A stretch of DNA of 64,000 nucleotides, from contig NC_037593.1 of assembly GCF_003073045.1 (NCBI RefSeq), positions 8,795,525 to 8,859,524 of the forward strand, in the 5' to 3' direction. The notes under the pieces are model-generated. The model was given only the letters and a program-made list of their open reading frames with translations. It had not been told where the DNA came from and searched no databases. The translations under genes were made by a program, and so were the position numbers. Shown here one piece after another: positions 1 through 9,824 of the stretch. Positions within the stretch are counted from its first letter, which is position 1, and each line of letters begins with the position of its first letter. This stretch comes from Pomacea canaliculata (Eukaryota > Mollusca > Gastropoda > Architaenioglossa > Ampullariidae).

Positions 1-23
1 TCCATTTTTGTCTATCTCCTCAG

Positions 24-1490
24 GCATTCCTTTAAATATCCTCATGATTGACCGGCTAGGGCGGAAGAAGACTGGCGCGATCAACTGGCTTTTCTGTGGA
101 CTGTTCTTTGGTCTGCTGCAGCTGAGTGTGTCCAGGGGTCTGCTCACCTTCTTCATGTTCGCCGTCCGCGCCTTCTCGGCAGCTACCTTCAGCTGGGTTT
201 ACCTCTACTCCGTCGAGGTTAAGACTTTCTCTTTGAAAATGTGTGTGTGTGTGTGTGTCTAATCGCTAGATAAGTAAGTCAGTCCTCCTCCAAAAAGTTC
301 TCTTAATTACAAAAATGTTATTGAATTTACATAGTATAGTCTTGCTGTAGAGGAGGTGTTACGTACATGTGAAAAAGCGACTGAGAATAACAGATTACTA
401 AATGATAGTAAGCAGGATAAACAAGCTATGTGACTATTAGCACTAGCTGTGTGGTGTTTGGAGTACTTTTGATGGGACAGGTAAGATTATAGAGCTTAGA
501 GGAAACTCCACCTTACATATGAGAGAGGGACTGTGCTGTGTTGGTATGGATCATTATTGTAAGCAGTTTCTTCTCTAATGTTTGCCTAAGTCTGCAAAAA
601 AACATGTAAAGTTAGTCAATCGGGTGGCTTGAGAAAACACCGTACAAGGCACACTGACGATCAACTGTTGTTTTCGGGTAGATCTACCCCACATCAGTAA
701 GGACATTCGGCATGGGCTCCGCTTCGACGTGGGCCCGGATCGGGGCTATGACCACACCCTTCGTGTCCCAGGTGCGTAGACCGTTATGCCAGGTAAGGAG
801 TGAGCGGTGTGGAGACTGAGAGAGCCTGCTGGTGAGCACGTGTCACGCCATGCACATCAACAGAACGTGCGCGCGCAGACATTGAAAGTGAAGTGTGTTG
901 CAGGTGCTCTTGAACCAGTCGGTGTCGGCGGCGCTGTCGGTGTACGTCGTCGTCTGTGCTTTGTGTTGCGCCACAGCCATTCTCTTGCCGGTTGAGACCA
1001 AGGGTAGAGCACTTCCGGTGAGTCGGTTGACACATTACAGGCTGCTACTCTCTGTAGGTACAACACCGGTTGCTATCAGCTGTTAACATATTACAAGTTA
1101 CTACTAACTGTTGACATATTTGGTTGCGCGCGTGCATATGTGTGTGTGTGTGTAAGAGAGAGAGAGAGAAAAAAAAAACCAAGATTAAATACTTTACTTC
1201 CCTAGATCCTCCAGATAAAAAAAAATATGGTAATATGTTATATAATAATGTACTTTAGTTTTTAATACGTTGTTCCGGAAAGTCAATCAAAATAACTTGA
1301 TTATTTTATTTTATTTTATTTTATTTTATTTTATTTTATTTTATTTTATTTTATTTTATTTTATTTTATTTTATTTTATTTTATTTCCTACAGATAAAAC
1401 TTGCCGGCCTCGGCTAGCCACAATAAGTGTACTTGGTGTCTTTGTATTTTATTTCAGCAATGTGTGGAGATGGATATTAAAGAGCAATAG
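24..1490 (+). CDS. SLC22-type organic ion transporter, 3' end (partial)
   Basis: Only the C-terminal part is in the window. Exons read: 24-217, 682-771, 904-1017, 1458-1490 (stop TAG 1488-1490), all with AG/GT borders and continuous frame. The first exon encodes the MFS motif IDRLGRKKTG followed by two hydrophobic segments ending VYLYSVE; the next gives IYPTSVRTFGMGSASTWARI, typical of the segment after TM10 in SLC22 carriers; the third gives a last membrane helix and the SLC22-like ending LLPVETKGRALP. The short last exon adds QCVEMDIKEQ. Family knowledge: plasma-membrane uniporters or exchangers of organic cations, anions or carnitine; the substrate cannot be told from this part. The start and the first eight or so helices lie upstream of the window. 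The last intron carries a long TTTTA microsatellite. Confidence 0.88.
1301..1386. repeat. (TTTTA)n microsatellite
   Basis: About 17 near-perfect copies of a five-base unit in the last intron of the SLC22-type gene. A short open frame running through it is an artefact of the repeat. Confidence 0.95.
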
Positions 1491-2210
1491 CACACAAAGA
1501 AACAATTCTCCTGGACTGATGAAAGGGTGAGGGGAAGGAAAATTGGAGATAATTTACATCCAGCCAGTAAAGATTTCCTGTCAGTGCTTTTCGTGCATCT
1601 GGAAAGTGCAGAAGAACTCGGAAAAAGACATCGCCGTGGACAAACTGTGTCGAGAGGACCAATCAAGAAGTGAAGACAGTTTGTCCATCCTGATATCCAT
1701 GATGCTGTGTGGTCATCAATCAGTCTCGGTTTCCGGATGATGTGAAGGCGACTGTTTCAGGGAGTTGTTCACTCGCCAGTGACGGGGGCGACCTGTCATC
1801 TCTCACCGTTGTTACTGTTCCACGTTGATGAACTAGAGCAGCTCTTACTGTCTGTGTATTTCTTTTCTTACACTTACGCCTATGAAGAGATGCAAGGACT
1901 CAACGTCGGGAAATCTTCTTAAGTCTAGCAAACATCAACCAACGAAAATCAAATGCAGAAAGTAAAATCTTTATTTCCATTACAACTACATGATAAGCTT
2001 TTTAATGTTAAATGACTCGACTGCTGTGAGTGAGTGAGAGAGAGAGAGATGGAATATATATTTGGAGACTAAAGTATGCCTGTCTTTTTTTACTACATTG
2101 TGTGCGAGCGTGTGTTTCAAATTATGGTTCAGGAGCAACTATCAAATGACGGCTAAATGGAAGGAAAATATTTATGATGGTTCAAATATGAACTGGGATT
2201 CGACCATTTA
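1491..2210. other. 3' flank of the SLC22-type gene, no further gene seen
   Basis: Probably 3'UTR then intergenic DNA. No AATAAA was found close behind the stop; the nearest clear ones on this strand are at 3238-3243 and about 3440, so the 3' end of the transcript is not placed. No coding pattern or recognised repeat was seen here. Confidence 0.5.
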
Positions 2211-2214
2211 TGTC

Positions 2215-2395
2215 ACACACTCGCACAAAAATTTAGCAGAATCTTGGAAGGAACAGATAACACAAGGAAATGGGAAGAATTCAAAACTTGCAAGTCAATA
2301 TTAATGTATCTGCACAACAAGACAATGGCTTCACAAAACCCTCACACACACATTCAGTCTCCATTCTAACAGTGGTTATTTTCTGATAGGACATA
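2215..2395 (-). pseudogene. Remnant of a second astacin gene: last codons and 3'UTR
   Basis: This stretch matches 9687-9850, i.e. the last few codons (reading ...CAC TGT TAG here against ...CTC TGT TAG in the intact gene) and the 3'UTR of the astacin gene, in the same orientation. Shared blocks include ATTTAGCAGAATCTT, GGAACAGATAACACAAGGAAA (here) and the final TCTCCATTCTAACAG against CCTCCGTCCTAACAG. The rest of that gene copy is missing: from about 2440 on the sequence instead matches the upstream flank of vWA gene B (from about 23690). It is therefore best explained as the scar of a tandem duplication followed by deletion of the astacin body. It is read by eye; identity was not computed. 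Confidence 0.65.
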
Positions 2396-2439
2396 TTTTA
2401 TATCACAGCCTTTTCCTGTGACCACGCAAAATTAATTTT

Positions 2440-3590
2440 TCAAAAGTCTCCAATCTTAAAGAGACCCCCTTGGTCTTGCATCTTCCTACTGAACACCGAA
2501 ACCTTCGATCTGTTTCTGTTGTGGTCCTCTCAGCTTCGATAATTAGTTGTCCTACTTCCGACACCCTCCGTGTTTATGTAGCTCCCATGACTCTCAACAT
2601 TTTGTCCTTTGTCGTTAAGCACACCGTCTGATCACTACCAGAACACTTAGAATATAAGCAAAGCTTTTTTTCTTTATAAAACAAACCTCATTTAAATGGG
2701 AAATTCAGGTTTACGAGTTCAGGAATCAATTATGGTGATATACAAATACAAGGCTAAATCCACTAGTATTTTATACATCCCAAAGAGAGGGAGTGTGGGT
2801 GTGTGTGCGCTGTCCTCCTTTATCTGTTTTTACAACAGTTTATCAGTAAAATACAAGAGAAGCTCACATCGTGTTGTATCTACCTGCTTCAGAGTTATTA
2901 GCACAGCTCACAGTGGTCTTCAGACTCTGTATAACAGCCAGACACTTCTGAAAGTGTCTGAAGTTCTTCATGACGACAGACATGTCCTGTGAGGAGAATA
3001 TTTTCAACTTTCATCGGCCCACCGACTTTGTACCTGCATGAAAGACCAACAGATTGAGATTGTCCTTCGTTGCCTTGGATGTGCGACTTATGAAAGCTAC
3101 TGTGTGAGAATGAAATACAGTTCCTATGTAAGTCTGAACCATGAATGTATGAGAAACTATTTGATACAGTAGATATTATGTTGTGGTATTGTTGTTTGTC
3201 TTCAGTCTAGAACTGCCTCTGATTTCCCTCTGGTATAAATAAAGTCATATCTACATTTAGAATAATCAACGCTTCTTTGTTGTAGAGAAACGCTGATATC
3301 TCTTCCCCCCTCCCATATGACCTCCCCTACCCCACACCCACCCACACACGCGTGCACCATCTAAATACAGTGTTGTATAAACAAGTCGGAATCAAAACTT
3401 TGTGTATTGGGGGACTCACTTAATTGTTGTAAATTGTCAAAATAAAACCTAAGATGTTGCTTTGTCCCCTGTTTGCGGAGTGCGGTTTCAGGAGACTGGC
3501 ATAACAATAATTAACAATAATTAACAATAATTAACAAAAGTTCTAGATATAGCTCGAGTGAAAATGTTCGACAGATTATTTAAACACGGG
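2440..3590 (+). other. Upstream flank of vWA gene A, homologous to the flank of gene B
   Basis: Blocks such as AAGTCTCCAATCT...GAGACC...CTTCCTA.TGAACA recur at 23690-23760, and the block around 3475-3570 (TGCGGAGT.CGGTT, AGCGAAAATGT-like) recurs at about 24000-24060. In gene B the flank is interrupted by roughly 800 bases (24060-24880) not seen here. A short AACAATAATT tandem repeat (three copies) lies at 3504-3535. No gene was seen. Confidence 0.6.
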
Positions 3591-3599
3591 TTCTTTGAA

Positions 3600-3760
3600 T
3601 CCACCCTTCTATCGGCTGGTATAAATGGTGCCTGTGAGCGATGTGAGCAGTCTCATAGAAGGTTATCGAACGAAGGTTATCTAATTGGCGACAGTGACGT
3701 ATAACATACTTTGAATACGTCAGACAGCCGTTCAACGTCATCACAAACGTGACGTGCTGA
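3600..3760 (+). promoter_or_regulatory. Core promoter of vWA gene A (TATA box)
   Basis: TATAAATGG starts at 3620, 259 bases before the ATG. The same element with the same context (TATAAATGG, then GCGATGTGAGCAGTCT) occurs 256 bases before the ATG of gene B at 24908. Position and conservation in two diverged copies support a functional TATA-type promoter; the transcription start is inferred to lie near 3650. Confidence 0.65.
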
Positions 3761-3878
3761 TCAATCAGTTACATTCTGTCGTTAAGACAATGACACAGTC
3801 TGGAACTGTTCTCTGTATGTATTCCTCACAAGAGAATTTTCCAGAAACAAGTTAGGAGGAAAACTAAACGAGGACAAG

Positions 3879-6800
3879 ATGTTAGTGAAGGTGTTTGCCT
3901 TGTTTGTTTGTGTCCTGGTAAGTCTCCAAAGTTTCTTCAGCGTTCTTAAAAATCTGAGTAGCTACAAAACATTTATTAGTATATATTTTTTTTATTTTTC
4001 CTTTATCTTTGTTATTAATGTTAATTTCTTCCGTTTGGTACTGCACTTTATTTTTCTTTTTCCTAATTATCCTTGTTATTAATGTTAATTTTCTTCTGCT
4101 CTATTGTACTGACGGAAACAACAAATTCAGAAGTTATTGTTTTCGGGTATGATCTATCCTTTTTTTAAATACATTTTTGATTGTTGTTATATTTCATAAT
4201 TTAATTACAATAGTTTTTATGTTTCTTTCGTTCTTGGATGAGTCATACATCAGATAAAGTTATTTTGTACCATCGGTAATATGTAGTGAAGCCTAGTTTT
4301 CAAATGTATTTGATTATTAAGATATTATGTATTTTGTTTTACATTTTTTTCAGATTAGAAAAACAACTGGTAAGCAAAATTCAACATTTTATAGTATCTG
4401 TGGATTTTCGGTTCTTCATTTTACTTGAATTTCTTTAGAAAGGATACCTTCGTTCCAATATAGCACTGCAAAATCAGCCGTACGAGAGAGACAGAGAAAG
4501 GGAGAGAGAGAAAGTGAATGTGTGTGTGTGTGTGTGAGAGAGAGATGGTCTATCAGTCACAAAAATCGTGACCTTTACCCTCCCCTTGCTCGTGCCTAGC
4601 GGAGGACACCTGCGGCCAGAGGGCTGACGTGGTCTTCATGCTGGACACTTCGGCTAGCATCTGGGAGCCTGACTACAAAAAGCAGCTGGCCTTCGTCTCG
4701 GACCTCGTGACCAAGCTGAACGTGGGGCCAAACACCACGCACGTGGGGGTCGTCAGCTTCTCTACAGGCGCCAGGGTCGTGATGTACCTCAACGAGCTGA
4801 ACCACGACATCCAGGGCATGCAGCGCAGGATCAGCAACACATATTTCCTACGGGGGAGTCAAACGCAGATCGACAAAGCCTTAAAGTAAGATTAAAAGTT
4901 TAGTGGGGTGCCGTTTTTTACCCCTATTGACCTATTACCTATTGGGTAAAGCCTAGCACAATGTAATGTTTCTCCTCTATAAACATCGCTATAGAAAGCC
5001 GCCAAACTCGCATTATCACATCTGTCCACATTAACCTTAATTAACAATGATTCCACGGGTCTCCCATTGCCTGAATGGAATGATTGGTCTATAATCGTGT
5101 TGACGTGGTAGGCTGGCCCGCGAGTCGCTGTTCTCTGAAAGCAGAGGAGCTAGACCTGACGTGCCCCGACTTATCATCATCATCACCGATGGCTATAGCA
5201 CAGACAAAAAAAAACACCATCAAACAGGCGCAGCTCGTACGGGACCAGGGAATCAAGGTAGGTCGGGGCAAGGCTACCAAGTTTGCAGGGTAGGGTATCC
5301 AGGTATATCAGGGCAGGGGATCTAGGAAAGTCCTGAGAGGGTATCGACAGGTCCTGAGAAGACATACAAATACGCAATAGTAGGGTATCCAGGTGTGAGA
5401 AGAAGGGTATAGGTATGAGCATGAGTCTGAATTAAGGCAGTCATACGACCTCCAGACAGATTAGAATATGTCAAAACATGGCACCCATGACAGTAATCGG
5501 GTAGGTTACAGCAATGCACTGAGGTAGATCATTAGAGGGGAGTATTAAGAAGAACTTTCATCTACACCAGAACTTTCTTGTAAAAATATCAACTCTGATA
5601 TACTGCGCGAAGAGAGTGTGTGAGTTTGACGAGAAAAGCGGGAACATTGTAAGAATGAAGAAAGAATAAAATGTAGCCGAGTGGTGAGGGTTAAACTTCC
5701 TCCCACGCGCTCCGTCAAACGCAGGACGAGCACCGGCAAATGTCGTGACCTTTGTTCTCGACAGCTTGACCTGTAGCCGACCAGTAACTGACCCCGTCTG
5801 CGTCAGTCTTTCGCCACGTCAGCCTGGTTTTTGACGTCATTACAACTATGACGTCTGTAGTCTCGTTTCACATCTGCCTTTTTATTGCCCTGACCTCTAA
5901 CCTTCTGAACGCCTCTCCACAAAAAGAAAGGAAGATAATAAAAAAACAGAACATAAAATAGGAAGGAAGGAAGAAGGAAAGAAAGAAAAAAAGAGAAAAA
6001 GAAAGAAGAAGTAAAGAAAAAAGAGGAATGAAAAGATGATATCAAGAAAAAAAGAAGGAATTAATAAAGCAAGAAAGGACATCTGTTTCTGTTAGATCAG
6101 CTCAATTCCTTCTTATCTGGCAACAGGTCTTTGTTGTCGCCATTGGCCAAAAACTTGACCACGAGCAGCTGGGTGCGATAGCAACAGCCAACACCCCGGA
6201 ATACGTGTTCAACGTCTCTAACTTCGACGAATTGCCTCGCCATGGACCGTTCCTCTTGTTGCAGGCCTGTAAAGGTAGTCGTTGACCATGAGGGGGAAAC
6301 GGATGGACCGGTATTAAAAGGGGGGGGGGGCATTTTGACAGCATTTAATAAGAGGGAACAGCAAAAACACCTTGCAGACGATCAAGAGCATCCTTGCCTT
6401 CAAAGCTTTCTACGGGAACTGTAAAGGGTTTCACATATCTGTCTTGTTCTATTTTACATTGTACAGTGACACGGCAACTGTTTAATGCATTATGACCTGG
6501 ATTTACTTAAAGAATAAATAAATAAATATATAAATAAATTTTGTCTGTTGAAAACACAGCAAAGCTATACATGTATGTCCATGTTACTAAATCAGAAATG
6601 TACTAGAAAGCGTTTGCAGGTTTTACGACTATTCTTCAGTAGCTGCTTTGGTTTTTTATATTCATTTTTTTCTTTTTCTTTGGTTTCAGGGCCAGAGAAA
6701 CTGGGTAAGTCGGACAGAATTAATTTTCCCAAATATGTAGGAAAATTTGTAAGCTAATGTCATCTTGTCCTTACATTTAATAATTAATTAAAACCTGGTT

Positions 6801-8459
6801 CTTAAAAGGGAATCTTTCAGATGAAGCTGTAACACATGTTGTTTACAATCTAAGGCTGAGCTTATTTTTAAACAGACTGCAAAACCGCCGCGGCTCCTGC
6901 TGACATCATGTATGTCACTGACTTCACGCACGCTGATAACACCGAGATCACAAACAACCTTGCCCTGATCACAAAAGTGACGGAAGGTCTGGGAGTTAGT
7001 GAGGACGGAGTGCGGGTGGGCCTGACCGCTAACAACTGCGTGAATGTCGCTGACATACGGCTTGAAGTCGCTGAGTCCGCCGAAGAGTTTGCCAAAGCCG
7101 TGGCCTTATTGGGGTCATCGGCTACCCCGTTAACCTACATCCTAAAACGCGCTAAAGAGCAACTAACCGTCGTGAAGAAGGGGGCCAGGGAAGGGGTCAA
7201 GCGCATTGCCGTAGTCTTCGTGCACGGTCCTATCCACGACCTGAAGTCAGCCTCTAGCCAAGTCCGGAAGGCCAAGTCGGCAGACAACAACCCGGGAGTG
7301 GAGTTCATCTTCGTGGGGATGGGGGACAAGGTGGATGAGAAACAGCTCCAGCGGCTGTCCGGGGAGAAGGATCCATCTAATGTCCGCATGCTAGTAGACA
7401 AGCCAGGGCAGCTGGAAGTCAACTGGGAAAATGTTCTCAACGAGATTTGCGAAGGTAGAAAACTTTCATGGTCATCTATTTGCATTGTTTAAAAAAGTGA
7501 AATTATTCATTAAGCATTCAAATGGCTTTGTAATAAGCAGCACCCATTGTCTACACAATTTAGAGGGGTTCGTTAGCGTAGTGGTTAGTTAAGTCGCTTG
7601 CAATCAAGTTTCATCACTCTAGGTTCGTCTCTTCTCGGGGCACACGACATTCTCTCTTCACGTGACACTTGTTTAACGAACCTGACCGTCAAGGTTTTTC
7701 TTTGAAACTTATCTTTTATCGCCACTTTCATATCAACTTTACCAACCAGTAATTATACGTATCAGCAGTTTGTGCTTAAAGTCATATTTTCTTTTAGTCA
7801 AAGACTAAAGAATAAAATCGCTGTTTCTCTATGAGGAAAGATAGAAGCAACAATAAGCGTCAGACAAAAGGAATTAATAGATCGTTAACCAGTCTCTATG
7901 TACCTCCCTTTGTTAACGAACGTGTAGAGGTTTCTGAGTGGTTCTCAATGTTTATTAGCACTATGCAACTTAACTGGTTGAGAAAAGCATCAGCAAAAAT
8001 AAATTTCAGAGCGTTTTTACTGGATTATCTTTCTTTCCGGATGTAAAACAAAAGAAGTGCGCATGCGAAGTACGACCGATCTGGAATGCGTTTCAACTGA
8101 AACCGGTTTAGCGAACATGGCAAAGATGGCTTCCTCGAAACTTGTTAAAAGGCGTTTAAATAAGAAAGAAACAGTAAATGTAAACGGTTTGGGTTTTTTC
8201 AAAATGCCTGTTATCTGAATACAAATGAAATCAAGCAGACGGTCACATGGGTTGGCACAAATCTGTAAGCATGACATGGAAATCCCATATATATATACTG
8301 TGGATCCATCGAAATTTCTAGATTGGAAGGAACATTCGAAGTTTTAACAGTAGATAGATAAACATAGATATGGAATAAGCTGATTTTAATTATCTCTCAG
8401 CAGCTAATTATATTTTTGGTATTCTTTGTTGCGCAGTTCTGTTGCCATCTGAAGAATGA
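3879..8459 (+). CDS. Secreted vWA-domain protein A (two vWA-type domains, one-base frameshift)
   Basis: Exons: 3879-3917, 4354-4369, 4600-4885, 5112-5257, 6127-6274, 6690-6704, 6876-7454, 8437-8459. Sum 1252 nt, i.e. 416 aa if the one surplus base is discounted. Residues 1-18 are a signal peptide (MLVKVFALFVCVL...). A vWA domain (about 25-210) has the MIDAS motif DTSAS and later IITDG. A C-terminal domain (about 220-410) has a vWA-like order of strands but a degenerate MIDAS (DFTHA, and VFVHGP in place of the TDG strand). Oddity: exon 4 has nine A at 5206-5214 where the reading frame needs eight; gene B's matching exon is 145 nt, this one 146. It may be a real null allele or a sequence error. 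Family knowledge: vWA proteins bind matrix or partner proteins through Mg/Ca at MIDAS. The last intron has a weak donor (GTAGAA); read-through would end in SSICIV. Exact partner unknown. Confidence 0.82.
4889..5045 (+). repeat. Fragment of a TIR-type MITE in intron 3 of vWA gene A
   Basis: TTAAAAGTTTAGTGGGGT...ATTGGGTAAAGCCTAGCACA resembles one end of the elements at 20846 and 61840. The matching intron of gene B has the same sequence at the same place (26385-26515), so it was there before the two genes separated. Confidence 0.5.
5925..6080 (+). repeat. Polypurine tract (GAAA/GGAA-rich)
   Basis: Nearly pure A/G stretch in intron 4 of gene A. Gene B has a similar tract at the same intron position (27045-27165), so it is ancestral to the duplication. 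Confidence 0.75.
7563..7720 (+). mobile_element. tRNA-derived SINE, plus orientation
   Basis: In the last intron of gene A. TTAGCGTAGTGGTTAG is a good polymerase III A box and GGTTCGTCTCTTC, about 45 bases on, a B box. No terminal duplication was identified, so the far end is uncertain. It is not a functional tRNA: the arms do not pair as a cloverleaf. Confidence 0.55.
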
Positions 8460-8661
8460 AGACCTGCCCGGGTGTAGCGCAAGGATGGGTGCCTGCAAGT
8501 GTCACTTTGCTCAATCCATGGACACTACCACAACAATACCTAGCAGCACAGGACATCTGGGTCCGATGTCATGGATCTGGTGGGTTGAGGGGGATATGGA
8601 CATTTGGTGTATTCTGATTTTTTTATTTTGTCAGACAAAATGATGAATATGCCAGTCTTGC

Positions 8662-8667
8662 AATAAA
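8662..8667 (+). terminator. Poly(A) signal of vWA gene A
   Basis: AATAAA about 200 bases after the stop codon, directly followed by an A run. The preceding 3'UTR resembles that of gene B (GCCTGCAAGTGTCA against TCTGCAAGTGTCA). Confidence 0.6.
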
Positions 8668-8810
8668 AAAAAAAGGTTTCAAAAAGATGTTCACACTCAA
8701 GAGCAGACATTACTATTACAGAAATAAAAGTGTAAATGTTACCATTTCTTGTAGTTTATTGAAGTAGAAATCAGAATTTCTTATTTTAATCTTCCACATC
8801 AACTGGTTTT

Positions 8811-9497
8811 GTGTGTAGTGGATATTTTTTGACTTGCAGACAGCAGAGGGTGTATGTTAATAGTAATTATTCTGATACCTTTGTTACAAGCACTGGCTCC
8901 CTACAAGGATATTGTCTGACACTTCTGTTGTTTATCATGTACGCTGACAATACGGAGGATTATAGCTTCTTCATTAAGTTCTCTGATGATGCTACAATGT
9001 TGACTCTTTTGCAGGAACATAATAAAGATCATGGTAATACCTTAAAAAATTTTGTACAGTGGTGTGAGGAGAACTTTCTGGAGTTAAATGTAGACAACAC
9101 GGAACACATTGTTAAACGTGGCCAACAAAGAAAGTGCCTTTTGTGTAAGCTAAATAGTTTTTCAGTTAGTCAAGCAATCTTAGGCCGTTTCTACCAGTCG
9201 TTTATTGAGAGTCTTGTATCTTTATCATTTGTATGTTGCTTTCGCAACCTCTCTGTTCATGAATGGAACAGTCTGAACCGTATTGTCCACATCTGTTCTA
9301 AGATAATTGGTATCAAACAGAGAGATTTAGCTTCTTTCTGTGATCAACAAATAGTAAGGAACGCTTCACGCCTTTTGTCTATCCCTGGACATGTACTACC
9401 GAGAGAATTAGTATTATTAGGCTCAGGTAAGCGCAATGCCATGCCAGTATGTAAAAGTAATATACACTTATCTCCTTTTCTACCCAACGAAAACTGA
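8811..9497 (+). mobile_element. Non-LTR retrotransposon (LINE) reverse-transcriptase fragment
   Basis: An open frame of about 228 residues aligns in pattern with the second half of a jockey/I-like LINE reverse transcriptase: GSLQGYCLTLLLFIMY (the usual SPQG...LSPLLF motif), FIKFSDDATMLTLL with the catalytic Asp pair, FVQWCEENFLELNV (usual thumb entry), then GQQRK, FYQSFIESLVSLSFVC, NRIVHICSKIIG and a basic tail. Between LELNV and GQQRK about 35-40 residues that the family normally has are missing in frame. The 5' half of the element is absent. It sits between the convergent 3' ends of vWA gene A and the astacin gene, and is a dead, truncated copy despite having no stop in this part. Clade is from memory of the motif set. 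Confidence 0.75.
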
Positions 9498-9824
9498 GGC
9501 TACAAACTTCAGTCACAACGCCTGTTATAATTTGAGTAGAAGATTTACAGTGTGCACATGGGCAAGTGACAAAAGCCTGGGAATAAAGAAAGTACATAAA
9601 ATGGTCAATTGTGTATAAGATCGTCCGACTGTGACTTTGGATTTAAAAACGGGTGGTAACTACCCATCATTTTTCTCACACGTGCTCTAAAATTTAGCAG
9701 AATCTTAGAAGGAACGAATAACACAAGGAAACGGGAAATCTGCAGAATTAATACTTGAAAAATAGTGTATCTGAACAATAATACAAAAGGCTTTCGCATG
9801 CATTTTCTGTTTTCAGCCTCCGTC

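Noticed and set aside
1270-1530. Frame with a repeated Phe-Ile-Leu-Tyr pattern
   Set aside because: Translation of the TTTTA microsatellite.
7563-7640. Possible tRNA gene
   Set aside because: A and B boxes are present but the acceptor and anticodon stems do not pair; a SINE head fits better.
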